Of a stretch of 64,000 nt of DNA, positions 1 through 9,069 are shown in pieces. The DNA lies in NCBI GenBank assembly GCA_900542035.1, contig UQMJ01000013.1, positions 3,309 to 67,308 of the forward strand. The letters are read 5' to 3'. Below the pieces are notes generated by a model. The model saw only the letters and a program-made list of their open reading frames with translations, was not told the DNA's origin and did not search any database. This DNA comes from an uncultured Clostridium sp. GTDB taxonomy: Bacteria > Bacillota > Clostridia > Lachnospirales > Lachnospiraceae. A program made the position numbers and the translations under genes. How positions within the stretch are numbered: the stretch's first letter is position 1; each line of letters opens with the position of its first letter.

Positions 1-820
1 TTTCCTGTTTGACCGGAATTTCAATTTGGGTAATGTAATCATCAAAGGTGTCAATGATTACTTCATTGATGCCTTTTTCGTATGCGTATCCATATAAAGT
101 CAGATGATGGCGGGATGCGTAATCCAGAATCCGCTGATAACAATCGGGGAGACGATCCCAGCTTCCCTTGCAGAACGCACGGAGATATGTTCCGGCTGGC
201 TGGATATGGAGCCCTTTTTTATGGGCAGGGGAAGGAATCTCAATAAACAGGGCGGTGTAGTCTAAAAATTTTTCTTCCATCAGATATTCGACAGGAGTGG
301 CAGAACCATAAGCGGCATCATGGAGACGGTGAAGCTGACGCCGTTTTGTTTCCTTTACAACATTGGTGATTTCTTCTTCCAAGGTAAGGTTGCTGGAGGT
401 GGGAACAAAGACCAGATATCTGGAAGGCCTTTGAATGAGAGAAATCTGGGACAAGTCCATGTGTAAAAGAGTATGCATTTCCTGGCAGCGGCTTTTTAAG
501 GACGTTTGTATCTTTTTCAGATGGGAAATGGTCTGATTTAATTCTGTTATTTTTTCCGACAAAAGAACTTCTAAATGAGCAGCGGAACGGTGCTCCATAA
601 ACTCTTGAATTTCCTTGATGGAGACGTTTAATTCCCGAAGCATTAAAATGGTTTCTAAAGAAGAACTTTGAGCATACGAGTAGCAGCGATAGCCGTTTTC
701 TTTGATGCAGGCAGGTTTCAGCAATCCAATTTCATCATACCACATTAAGGTCTTTTTATTGATTTCATGGAGTTCTGCAAACTGTCCGATGGTAAATAAA
801 GCGTTCGTTTCGTTAATCAT
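1..820 (-). CDS. MerR-family transcriptional regulator, 3' end outside window
   Basis: Reading leftward from ATG at 820 gives an open frame of 273 codons that runs off the window. The N-terminus (FTIGQFAELHEINKKTLMWY, then DEIGLLKP) is a canonical MerR winged helix-turn-helix. A coiled region follows, then a C-terminal part (aa ~130 onward) resembling the effector-binding domains of BmrR/BltR/TipA-type regulators. A GGGAG ribosome site lies just upstream. It is divergent from a MATE exporter, with a MerR-type operator between them, so it probably senses a drug-like ligand and activates the exporter. The ligand cannot be told. Confidence 0.85.
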   Translation of the reverse strand, partial: MINETNALFTIGQFAELHEINKKTLMWYDEIGLLKPACIKENGYRCYSYAQSSSLETILMLRELNVSIKEIQEFMEHRSAAHLEVLLSEKITELNQTISHLKKIQTSLKSRCQEMHTLLHMDLSQISLIQRPSRYLVFVPTSSNLTLEEEITNVVKETKRRQLHRLHDAAYGSATPVEYLMEEKFLDYTALFIEIPSPAHKKGLHIQPAGTYLRAFCKGSWDRLPDCYQRILDYASRHHLTLYGYAYEKGINEVIIDTFDDYITQIEIPVKQE

Positions 821-843
821 TAAAAAATCTCCCACAAAAACTC

Positions 844-874
844 TTGACTGTACAGTTACTGTACGGTTTATTAT
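844..874 (+). promoter_or_regulatory. MerR-type promoter and operator for the MATE gene
   Basis: TTGACT (844-849) and TATTAT (869-874) are separated by 19 bp, the overlong spacer typical of MerR-activated promoters. The spacer region holds a 21-bp near-perfect dyad (847-867, ACTGTACAGT / ACTGTACGGT around a central T), which also reads as a tandem ACTGTAC repeat. Known MerR regulators untwist such spacers. Use by the adjacent regulator is inferred. Confidence 0.6.
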
Positions 875-916
875 AACGAAAGAATTTACGGATTTCAAGT
901 TCAGGAGGTTTATAAA

Positions 917-2257
917 ATGGAAAATCAAGGAACACAAAATGCGTACCAGAAGCCGGTAAATTTAAAAAACATTATGAAATTTGCCCTTCCGACCATTGCG
1001 ATGTCACTGTTTATGTCTTTTTATACAATGGTGGACGGCTTTTTTGTAGCCAATCTTATTGGAACCGATGCATTATCGGCGATTAATTTAACGTCGCCGG
1101 TCATCTCTCTGGTTACCGCGGTTTCTACGATGCTGGCAACGGGAGGCAGCGCAGTAATTATGATGAAAATGGGAGAAGGGAAAGAAAAGCAGGCAAGAGA
1201 AGATTTTACAGCTCTGATTTTAGTCAATGTTCTGGTAGGAATTGTGATGTGGGCGGCCGGATATGCCTGTATGGACTGGATGTTTTCTAAAATGAATCTA
1301 TCAGAAGAAGTGTTAGGGTACTGCAAAGAATATTTAAGCCGTTATCTTTTGTTTACAGTACCGATTTTGTTAATGACCAACTTCGCCATGTACCTGATTG
1401 CCTGCGGAAAATCATCCCTCTCATTTTTGTGCTCCGTAGGCGGAGGAATTACCAATATTGTACTGGACTATGTGTTTATTAAGAATTTCGGAATGGGGAT
1501 AGGAGGAGCAGCCATTGCCACAGGACTGGGGTATTCGGTTACAACGGTGGTCGGAGTGGCTGTATTTGCAAGGAAGAAGAATCTGCTGCATTTTGAAAAA
1601 CCGGTATGGCGGTTTGATGTGCTGAAAAAGTCAGCGGCCAACGGTTCTTCCGAAATGGCGACGGCTCTGGTAACTGGAATTACCACAATGATGTTTAACT
1701 GGACTATGCTTCGCTATGTGGGAGAAGACGGAGTAGCTGCTATTACGATTATTATGTATGTCCTGATGTTTGCAAGTTCTCTGTTCAGCGGGTATTCTTA
1801 CGGTGTTGCTCCGATGATTAGCTTTTATTATGGGGAACAGAACCATGAGAAATTAAAGAAGCTGATCCGTACCAGTTTAAACATTATTGCAGTGATTTCA
1901 ATGGTCTCGGCTGCGGCTTCTATAGGAATGACAAGACCTCTGGTAGCAGTATTTACCAGACCGGATAATCCCGTATATGACCTGGCGGTTACCGGCAACC
2001 GGCTTTGCAGCATTGCCCTGCTGTTTGTGGGATTTAACATCTTTGCCAGCAGTATGTTTACGGCCTTAAATAATGGCGTAGTATCGGCGGTTCTGGCATT
2101 TACCCGTTCCTTTGTGTTTATGGTTATCTGCCTGCTTCTTCTGCCTGCTTTGTTGGGAGTAACCGGTATCTGGCTGGCCAATCCGCTGGCAGAACTGATG
2201 GCAATTGTGCTTTCCGCTGCTATGTTTGTGAAATACCGGAAACGGTATGGGTATTGA
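917..2257 (+). CDS. MATE-family multidrug/Na+ antiporter
   Basis: This 446-residue, strongly hydrophobic protein has the usual MATE length and about twelve membrane segments in two similar halves. The opening (FALPTIAMSLFMSFYTMVDG) and the MMKMGEGK loop are typical of the DinF/NorM superfamily. AGGAGG at 903-908 sits eight bases before the ATG. It would sit in the cytoplasmic membrane and export cationic drugs or metabolites in exchange for Na+ or H+. The divergent MerR gene and 19-bp-spacer promoter suggest drug-inducible expression. The substrate is unknown. Confidence 0.9.
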   Translation: MENQGTQNAYQKPVNLKNIMKFALPTIAMSLFMSFYTMVDGFFVANLIGTDALSAINLTSPVISLVTAVSTMLATGGSAVIMMKMGEGKEKQAREDFTALILVNVLVGIVMWAAGYACMDWMFSKMNLSEEVLGYCKEYLSRYLLFTVPILLMTNFAMYLIACGKSSLSFLCSVGGGITNIVLDYVFIKNFGMGIGGAAIATGLGYSVTTVVGVAVFARKKNLLHFEKPVWRFDVLKKSAANGSSEMATALVTGITTMMFNWTMLRYVGEDGVAAITIIMYVLMFASSLFSGYSYGVAPMISFYYGEQNHEKLKKLIRTSLNIIAVISMVSAAASIGMTRPLVAVFTRPDNPVYDLAVTGNRLCSIALLFVGFNIFASSMFTALNNGVVSAVLAFTRSFVFMVICLLLLPALLGVTGIWLANPLAELMAIVLSAAMFVKYRKRYGY

Positions 2258-2371
2258 AGGAGTGCGCCATCTTTATCCTTGTAAGTGTCCGGATATTATG
2301 ATAAACTTGTATATAATATATAAAAAATATCGGATAAAACAAAGTGAAATGGCCAAATTCTACAATGAGAG

Positions 2372-4828
2372 GTGATTGGTATAGAAAGGAACCAAGAAAG
2401 AGATTCCCTGTTTTTGTGTGAAGATTCGTATGTTGTCCATGTAAATCCCGATACTGGAAAGACGCAAAACATGAAAAGCCATCAGGAGAATTGTATGTTT
2501 CTTGCAGAACAGAATTGTCCGCTTCCAATTTTGCAGAATCTGGTAAAGGTGTCGATTTTGCTTCATGATTCAGGAAAACTCGTACAGGAATTTTCCGACT
2601 ACATGGAAGATGTCAGGAAAAATGGTAAAAATGCAAGAAAACGACAGATTGATCACGCATCTGCCGGCGGCCGTATGATCGAAAATATGGTTGGAGATAT
2701 TTTGCTTTCTCAATTAGCAGGTACGGCAATTTACTCCCATCATGGAATTCAGGATTGTATTGACATGGATTCAGGAGAAAGTCTGTCAGAAAAAAGAAGA
2801 CAAAAAGAAATTAATTTTTCTGAAGTGGAAGAAAGATTTTTTCGGATAGTGGACAAAAAGAGTCTGCTGCAATATTTGAGGAACGCCAATCGGGATGTGA
2901 AGCGAATCTGCAGCTATATAAGTGATTTTGAGAAAAGGGCAGGAGAAGCAAATTGCGGCTCTAAGGAGTTTTATTTGGGAATGTATGAACGGCTGATTTT
3001 GTCTGTTTTAATCGACAGCGATTGGACAGATACTGCCTGTTTCGCGAATGGGGAAGAACTGCCAAAACGGATTTCAAAAGAAGAAACTCAGAAACTATGG
3101 GAAGAGTCGATTCAAAACTTCGAAAAGTATAAGAAAGACCTGAAGGAAAACGGAAAAAAGAGTGCGCTTAATGTCTATCGGGATGAAATTTCAGAGCTTT
3201 GTTACGAGGCTTCACAAAGCGGGCAGAAGCTGTATCGTCTGACCGTACCTACAGGGGCAGGAAAAACCCTTGCCAGTCTTCGGTTTGCGTTATATCATGC
3301 ACAAAAATATCAGAAGCGCCATATTATTTATGTTGCGCCATACAATTCCATATTGGATCAAAATGCAGAGGACATCCGAAAGGCAGTAGGAAATGATGAC
3401 ATTGTTTTAGAACACCATTGCAACGTGTTTTATGAAGATGAGAAAAGGGAAGAAACATATAAAAAACTGACAGAAAACTGGGATTCAACTCTTATCGCAA
3501 CTACGGCGGTCCAGATGTTAAATACCTTGTTTTCTTCTCAAAAGAGCAGTATACGAAGAATGTATAATTTATGCAACAGTATCATTATCTTTGATGAAGT
3601 ACAGGCTCTGCCAGTCAGAGGAACCGAGCTGTTCCATCTTGCGGTGAACTTTTTGACAGAATTCTGCAATACGACAGTGATACTCTGCTCCGCGACCCAG
3701 CCGTCACTGGCCCGAACAAAGGAAAACAATCTGTTCCGATGCAAAGAAATGATAGAAGATGCTGAAAAATACAGAGATGCATTTAAAAGAGTTGAGTTTG
3801 AGGACAAGACCAATTTGGTTCCAGGGGGAATGGAACCAGAAGATTTAGGAGAATTTGCCCGAAAATCTTTTCAGAAATATGGTTCTGTACTTGTGATTGT
3901 AAATACAAAAGCCTGTGCGAAGCGGGTTTACGAAGCCTTAAAGCAGTCCTGTGAAGAGGAATATGAATTATATCATCTGAGCACCTCTATGTGTCCGGAA
4001 AACAGGAAAGAAGAGCTGGAGGCGATTAAAAATAAGTTAAAAGAGAAGAAAAACGTGATTTGCGTCAGCACTCAGCTGATAGAAGCCGGAGTCAATCTTT
4101 CCTTTGGATGTGTTATCCGTTCTTTGGCGGGCCTGGACAGTATTATCCAGGCCGCAGGACGGTGCAACCGCCATAAAGAGCAGGATATGGGGAAGGTGTA
4201 TGTGATAAAAATGGCTCAGGATGCAGAACAATTGGGAAATCTGGCAGACATCCGGCAGGCAGGAGAAGCTTCAGAAAAGTTTTTTTATCATTTTCACCGG
4301 AATCCAGAAGAGCTTGGAAACAGCCTGGATTCAGAAGAAGCGATAAAAGCGTATTATCAGATATATTTTCAGGCCGCAGGATCAGCGGCCACGAAATATC
4401 CCAGCAGGATTCCAGGCGTAACTTTAGAAGAGCTTTTAGGAAGAAATGATACAGGGCAGCGCCAGTACATCAGAAAGCACAATGGAAGAAGCAGAAAATC
4501 GCCTTTAAACCAGGCATTCCGGACTGCAGGAGAAGATTATCAGGTAATTCCGGAAAATGAAAAAGTAACAATCATCGTTCCTTATGATGCAGAAGCAGAA
4601 GAGGCAATTTCTATTGTGTCACAAAAGTATACCACGCTGTCTGAAAAGAAAAGGGCGCTTCGGAGGCTGCAGAGATATTCTGTAGGAATTCCAGAAGAGC
4701 TTGCAAAGAAACTAAATAATGCACTTCAAAAAATAGGAGATACGGAACTTCTTGTTTTAAGCATGGATTATTATGATAAAAAATTAGGGGTTCTGGATAC
4801 GCCAAAGATTCATTTTTTGGAATTTTAA
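2372..4828 (+). CDS. cas3: CRISPR-associated helicase-nuclease Cas3 (type I-C)
   Basis: 818 residues with an N-terminal HD nuclease (H37, H65-D66 in LLHDSGK, HASAGG, SHHG) fused to an SF2 helicase: Walker A TVPTGAGKT near residue 290, Walker B DEVQ near 407, SAT motif, motif VI QAAGRCNRH near 593. It is recruited by Cascade to nick, unwind and degrade target DNA. It is the first cas gene and is followed 13 bp later by cas5. The start is uncertain: GTG at 2372 has AGAGG directly against it, and no better in-frame ATG/GTG precedes the HD motif. Confidence 0.95.
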   Translation: MIGIERNQERDSLFLCEDSYVVHVNPDTGKTQNMKSHQENCMFLAEQNCPLPILQNLVKVSILLHDSGKLVQEFSDYMEDVRKNGKNARKRQIDHASAGGRMIENMVGDILLSQLAGTAIYSHHGIQDCIDMDSGESLSEKRRQKEINFSEVEERFFRIVDKKSLLQYLRNANRDVKRICSYISDFEKRAGEANCGSKEFYLGMYERLILSVLIDSDWTDTACFANGEELPKRISKEETQKLWEESIQNFEKYKKDLKENGKKSALNVYRDEISELCYEASQSGQKLYRLTVPTGAGKTLASLRFALYHAQKYQKRHIIYVAPYNSILDQNAEDIRKAVGNDDIVLEHHCNVFYEDEKREETYKKLTENWDSTLIATTAVQMLNTLFSSQKSSIRRMYNLCNSIIIFDEVQALPVRGTELFHLAVNFLTEFCNTTVILCSATQPSLARTKENNLFRCKEMIEDAEKYRDAFKRVEFEDKTNLVPGGMEPEDLGEFARKSFQKYGSVLVIVNTKACAKRVYEALKQSCEEEYELYHLSTSMCPENRKEELEAIKNKLKEKKNVICVSTQLIEAGVNLSFGCVIRSLAGLDSIIQAAGRCNRHKEQDMGKVYVIKMAQDAEQLGNLADIRQAGEASEKFFYHFHRNPEELGNSLDSEEAIKAYYQIYFQAAGSAATKYPSRIPGVTLEELLGRNDTGQRQYIRKHNGRSRKSPLNQAFRTAGEDYQVIPENEKVTIIVPYDAEAEEAISIVSQKYTTLSEKKRALRRLQRYSVGIPEELAKKLNNALQKIGDTELLVLSMDYYDKKLGVLDTPKIHFLEF

Positions 4829-4841
4829 GGGAGGTGAGGCT

Positions 4842-5576
4842 ATGGAAAAATATAGAAATACAATCGAATATGAGGTGTATGGGGATTATGCACTGTTTTC
4901 TGATCCGGTTACCAGGGCAGGAGGGGAAAAATCCAGTTATCATATTCCGACGTACGAGGCATTAAAAGGAATTACAGAGAGCATTTATTGGAAACCTACG
5001 ATTGTTTGGGTAGTGGATGCAGTCCGGATCATGAATTTCATCCAGACAGAGACAAAATCAATACGTCCAATTGGCTACAGCGGGGGAAATGATCTGGCGT
5101 ATTATACATACTTAAAGAAGGTCCGCTATCAGGTGCGGGCGCATTTTGAGTTTAATCTGAATCATCCGGAGCTGGCAGAAGACAGAAATGAACATAAACA
5201 CCATAACATTGCAAAAAGGATGGTTCAAAGAGGCGGACGGAGAGATGTATTCTTAGGAACCAGAGAGTGTCAGGCATTTGTGGAACCCTGCGTATTTGGA
5301 GAGGGAGACGGATATTATGATGAAATGCCTGGAGAGGTTGCCTATGGCTTTATGTACCATGGAATTACCTATGCGGACGAGGCCATTCTGGAAAATGAGA
5401 AGAATAAAATGACAGTCAATTTCTGGCGGCCAGTTATGAAGAATGGGATTATTGAATTGATACGTCCGGAAGAATGTGCAGAGAAGAGAGTTATTAGAGA
5501 AATGACTCCGACAGTATTTGGTCAGGGTCGTTTCACAGGACTTAGGGAGTTTTCCAACGAGGAGGTGGCAGATTGA
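4842..5576 (+). CDS. cas5: Cas5c, pre-crRNA processing endoribonuclease
   Basis: 244 residues starting at ATG after GGGAGG. The N-terminal EVYGDYALFSDPVTRAGGEK and the Y..PT.EALKG stretch are characteristic of Cas5 of subtype I-C (Cas5d). In this subtype Cas5 replaces Cas6, cutting the repeat and holding the 5' handle of the crRNA in Cascade. It overlaps cas8c by four bases and so is translationally coupled. No defects are seen. Confidence 0.93.
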   Translation: MEKYRNTIEYEVYGDYALFSDPVTRAGGEKSSYHIPTYEALKGITESIYWKPTIVWVVDAVRIMNFIQTETKSIRPIGYSGGNDLAYYTYLKKVRYQVRAHFEFNLNHPELAEDRNEHKHHNIAKRMVQRGGRRDVFLGTRECQAFVEPCVFGEGDGYYDEMPGEVAYGFMYHGITYADEAILENEKNKMTVNFWRPVMKNGIIELIRPEECAEKRVIREMTPTVFGQGRFTGLREFSNEEVAD

Positions 5577-7540
5577 GCTGGCAGGAAGAGTTGATTGCGC
5601 TTTATGAGAAAAATCAGTCACAGGCAGGATCTATTCAATACAAAGAGTACATAAAAGAGGGAAAAAAAGAAAGACTTCCCTATGTACTTTTGCCGCCGTT
5701 TCATACGACAGTTATTGCACATATTCAGGTAACCATCAGTGCAGAAGGCGATTTTATCAGTGCATCCAGAGTGGATGAGGAAGATAAAATGACGATTATT
5801 CCAGTCACTGAAAAATCAGGAAGCAGGACAGCAGGAAAGGCGCCTCATCCGCTGTGTGATAATCTGAAGTATCTTGCTGGGGATTATGAGAACTATGTGC
5901 AGGAGAAAAAAGAGAATGCCGGAAGCTTTTATGAAGATTATATGCAGCAGCTGGAAAAATGGCATTTATCGCCATATACCCATGAAAAAGTGGACGCGGT
6001 GTATTTTTATTTGAAAAAAGGAAGTTTAATTCAGGACTTAGTAAGGGAAAAGGCTTTAGAAGTAAATGAATCCGGATTTTTATCTGAAAATGTTAAGATA
6101 GGAACAGAGGATCAGACGAAGGCGTTTATCCGATTTGTAGTTCGGAGTAAAACGGGAATGGATTTTATGACGCCGGATGAATGCTGGAAGGATACTTCCC
6201 TGCAGGAATGTTTTATTCGATACAACCGTTCTCTGGAAGGGGAAACGGAATTGGATTATTTAACAGGGGAGTATCAGACCCCGTCCTATCTTCACTCAAA
6301 GAAAATCCGGAACGAGGGGGATGGAGCCAAGCTGATTTCCTCAAATGACGAACGGGATTATACATTTCGAGGACGATTTGTGACAAAAGAACAGGCGTTT
6401 TCCATAGGTAATGAGACTTCCCAAAAAATGCACAATGCTTTGAAATGGATTATCAGAAAGCAGGGAAGAAGTTTTGATACCCTGACTATCGTTACCTGGG
6501 AGTCAGGCGGAAAAAAGATGCCGCTTTGGGACTGCGATACAGAAACCATTATATCTGCGGCAGAAGAGGATCTGGCAGGGGAATTTCAAGATACGTACCT
6601 GGATGAATGGGGAGACACAGAACCTCTGGATTCAGACGAAAATCCTATTACAGCCCAGCAATTTTACAGCGCACTGGAAGGTTACAGAAAGCAAGTGGAT
6701 AATACGTCAAATATGATTTTGATGGCATTTGACGCAGCGACAACAGGACGTCTTAGCCTTGCAGAGTATAAACAGCTTGAAACTGCCAGGTATCTGGAAA
6801 ATATCAAAAAGTGGCATGAGCAATGCGGATGGCTGCAATATAAATTAAAAAATGGGAAAAAGGTAGCTTACTACGGAGTTCCAGGCGTTCGGGACATTGC
6901 AGATATTCTATATGGTACGGAATCAAAAGGCCGGATGACCATTGTTGATAAAAATGGAAAAAAGCTGTATGGAGAATTGAGCCGCAGACTTCTGCCATGT
7001 ATCTGGGATGGAAGGTATATTCCGATGGATGTCCTTCATACCGTTGTAAGCAAAGCTTCTATGCCTCAAAACTATAAGGAACGATATAATTGGGAGAGAG
7101 TGCTGTTATTAGCCTGTTCGTTTGTGAAAAAGAATAGATATGACCGTAACCAAAAGGAGGAATGGAACGTGGCATTAAATGAGACGTGTACGATCAGAGA
7201 TTATTTATATGGAAGGCTTCTTGCCTTGGCAGACAGAATTGAATACCGGACTTATGATTTGGACAAAGATGCCGGAAGAGTTACAAATGCGAAAAGATAC
7301 ATGAGCACCTTTTCACAAAGGCCGTTCGACACCTGGAAAATTATCGAGGAAAACCTGCAGCCTTATCTGAATAAACTTTCGGCAGCCGAAAGGAGATATT
7401 ACGAGAATTTATTAGATAGTATCTGCCAGATGTTTGATGTAGAAGAATTTCAGAAGAATGATAAATTGGACGGTTTATATTTGCTTGGATTCCACAGCCA
7501 GTCCTACGAACTGAAAAAGTATAAAAAAGCCAATGAGTAA
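5573..7540 (+). CDS. cas8c: Cas8c (Csd1), Cascade large subunit
   Basis: 655 residues, the normal length for type I-C Csd1. It starts at TTG (5573) overlapping the cas5 stop, with AGGAGG eight bases upstream. Features include the N-terminal ALYEKNQ start, the central GRFVTKEQAFSIGNETSQK segment and the C-terminal YYLLGFHSQ-like ending (LYLLGFHSQSYE). In type I-C, Cas8c recognises the PAM and positions Cas3. An internal start can give a separate small subunit (Cas11c) in this family. I did not try to locate it here. Confidence 0.92.
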   Translation: MSWQEELIALYEKNQSQAGSIQYKEYIKEGKKERLPYVLLPPFHTTVIAHIQVTISAEGDFISASRVDEEDKMTIIPVTEKSGSRTAGKAPHPLCDNLKYLAGDYENYVQEKKENAGSFYEDYMQQLEKWHLSPYTHEKVDAVYFYLKKGSLIQDLVREKALEVNESGFLSENVKIGTEDQTKAFIRFVVRSKTGMDFMTPDECWKDTSLQECFIRYNRSLEGETELDYLTGEYQTPSYLHSKKIRNEGDGAKLISSNDERDYTFRGRFVTKEQAFSIGNETSQKMHNALKWIIRKQGRSFDTLTIVTWESGGKKMPLWDCDTETIISAAEEDLAGEFQDTYLDEWGDTEPLDSDENPITAQQFYSALEGYRKQVDNTSNMILMAFDAATTGRLSLAEYKQLETARYLENIKKWHEQCGWLQYKLKNGKKVAYYGVPGVRDIADILYGTESKGRMTIVDKNGKKLYGELSRRLLPCIWDGRYIPMDVLHTVVSKASMPQNYKERYNWERVLLLACSFVKKNRYDRNQKEEWNVALNETCTIRDYLYGRLLALADRIEYRTYDLDKDAGRVTNAKRYMSTFSQRPFDTWKIIEENLQPYLNKLSAAERRYYENLLDSICQMFDVEEFQKNDKLDGLYLLGFHSQSYELKKYKKANE

Positions 7541-7553
7541 GGGAGGTAACATC

Positions 7554-8402
7554 ATGAGCGAATTAACAGGAAAGATTGATTTTACATTGTTTATTGGGGT
7601 ATCAAATGCAAATCCAAACGGCGATCCGCTGAATGGAAACCGTCCTAGGATTGATTTAGACGGATATGGAGAAATTTCGGATGTCTGTATTAAAAGGAAG
7701 ATTCGGAACCGGCTTCAGGATTTAGGAGAGAAGATTTTTGTACAGTCTGACGACAGGGCGGATGATGGATTCCGGAGTTTAAGAGAGCGGGCAGAGGGAT
7801 GCCAGGAATTAAATAGTGAAATCAATAAAAAGAAAAAAGCCGACAGAGAAGTGTGCATGAAAATTGCCTGCAGGGAATGGATGGATGTACGAAGTTTTGG
7901 CCAGGTATTTGCATTTAAAGGAGAAGAGGTATCGTTTGGCGTCCGCGGCCCTGTTTCCATTCATCAGGCAGTGAGTTTATCTCCTGTAGATATTATCAGT
8001 ATGCAGATTACAAAAAGCGTAAATAGTGAAGCAGGAAAAGAGAGCAAGGCATCCGATACAATGGGAATGAAACACAGAATCGGTTTTGCGGTTTATAAAG
8101 TAATGGGAAGCGTCAATGTCCAGCTGGCAGAAAAAACAGGATTTTCAAAGGAAGATGCAGAGCTTTTAAAGGAAGCATTACGGACATTATTTGAAAATGA
8201 TGCTTCTTCTGCAAGACCGGATGGAAGTATGGAAGTCTGCAGAATGTATTGGTGGCAGCACAATGAAAAAACGCCGGCAGTTTCCAGCGCTAAAATACAA
8301 AAGGGATTTCAGATCAAGGAAAAGGTAAGCAGACCAAAGAAATTTGAGGACTATGAGATTACCTGGGATGTGGAGGATTGTGTAAAACCGGAGGTATTTT
8401 AA
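7554..8402 (+). CDS. cas7: Cas7c (Csd2), Cascade backbone subunit
   Basis: 282 residues from ATG 7554, chosen because GGGAGG at 7541-7546 is optimally placed for it. An upstream in-frame GTG/ATG reading lacks a ribosome site. The sequence NANPNGDPLNGNRPR near the N-terminus and the later VRGPVSIHQA are classic Csd2 signatures. Several copies line the crRNA guide in the Cascade complex. It lies between cas8c and cas4 with almost no spacing, as usual for the I-C operon. Confidence 0.94.
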   Translation: MSELTGKIDFTLFIGVSNANPNGDPLNGNRPRIDLDGYGEISDVCIKRKIRNRLQDLGEKIFVQSDDRADDGFRSLRERAEGCQELNSEINKKKKADREVCMKIACREWMDVRSFGQVFAFKGEEVSFGVRGPVSIHQAVSLSPVDIISMQITKSVNSEAGKESKASDTMGMKHRIGFAVYKVMGSVNVQLAEKTGFSKEDAELLKEALRTLFENDASSARPDGSMEVCRMYWWQHNEKTPAVSSAKIQKGFQIKEKVSRPKKFEDYEITWDVEDCVKPEVF

Positions 8403-8403
8403 T

Positions 8404-9069
8404 TTGTATAAGGAAGAGGATTTTCTTCAACTGTCAGGAATCCAGCATTTTGCTTTTTGCCGCAGACAGTGGGCTCTGGCTTATATCGAACTTCAATGGC
8501 AGGAAAACGTAAGAACAGTAGAAGGGCGACTGCTCCATGAGACTGCCCATGATGCTTCTATAAAAGAAAAAAGAGGAGATTTGATAGTTGTCAGGGCGAT
8601 GCCGGTACATTCCAGGGAACTTGGAATCAGCGGAGAATGTGATGTTGTGGAATTTCATAAGTCAAAAGATGGAGTGACAATTTTTGGCAGGGAAGGAAGA
8701 TATACCGTTGTACCAATTGAATATAAACGTGGAAAACCGAAAGCGACAGATGCAGATGAACTTCAGATAACTGCACAGGCAATCTGCCTGGAAGAAATGT
8801 TATGCTGTGAAATTCCTTATGGTTATCTCTACTATGATGAGATAAGACGCAGGGAGAAGATAACATTTACAGAGAAACTGCGGCAAAAAGTAAAGGATAT
8901 GTTTATAGAAATGCATAAATATTATTCCCAGGGATATACGCCGAAAGTGAAAATCAGTAAAAGCTGCAATGCCTGTTCTTTAAAGGATATCTGCTTTCCG
9001 GTATTGAATAAAAATGTATCGGTAAAGAATTATATTGACAGCAGAATGAGAGAGGAGGAAGCCAGGTGA
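8404..9069 (+). CDS. cas4: Cas4, Fe-S nuclease of spacer acquisition
   Basis: 221 residues from TTG 8404, one base after the cas7 stop and with GGAGG at 8391-8395. It carries a Cys in FCRRQWALAY and a C-terminal cluster CNACSLKDIC for a 4Fe-4S cluster, plus RecB-like nuclease residues in GECDVVEF and PIEYKRGK. Cas4 trims prespacers and selects those with a PAM, together with Cas1-Cas2. It overlaps the cas1 start by four bases. It is intact, although its partner cas1 is broken. Confidence 0.93.
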   Translation: MYKEEDFLQLSGIQHFAFCRRQWALAYIELQWQENVRTVEGRLLHETAHDASIKEKRGDLIVVRAMPVHSRELGISGECDVVEFHKSKDGVTIFGREGRYTVVPIEYKRGKPKATDADELQITAQAICLEEMLCCEIPYGYLYYDEIRRREKITFTEKLRQKVKDMFIEMHKYYSQGYTPKVKISKSCNACSLKDICFPVLNKNVSVKNYIDSRMREEEAR

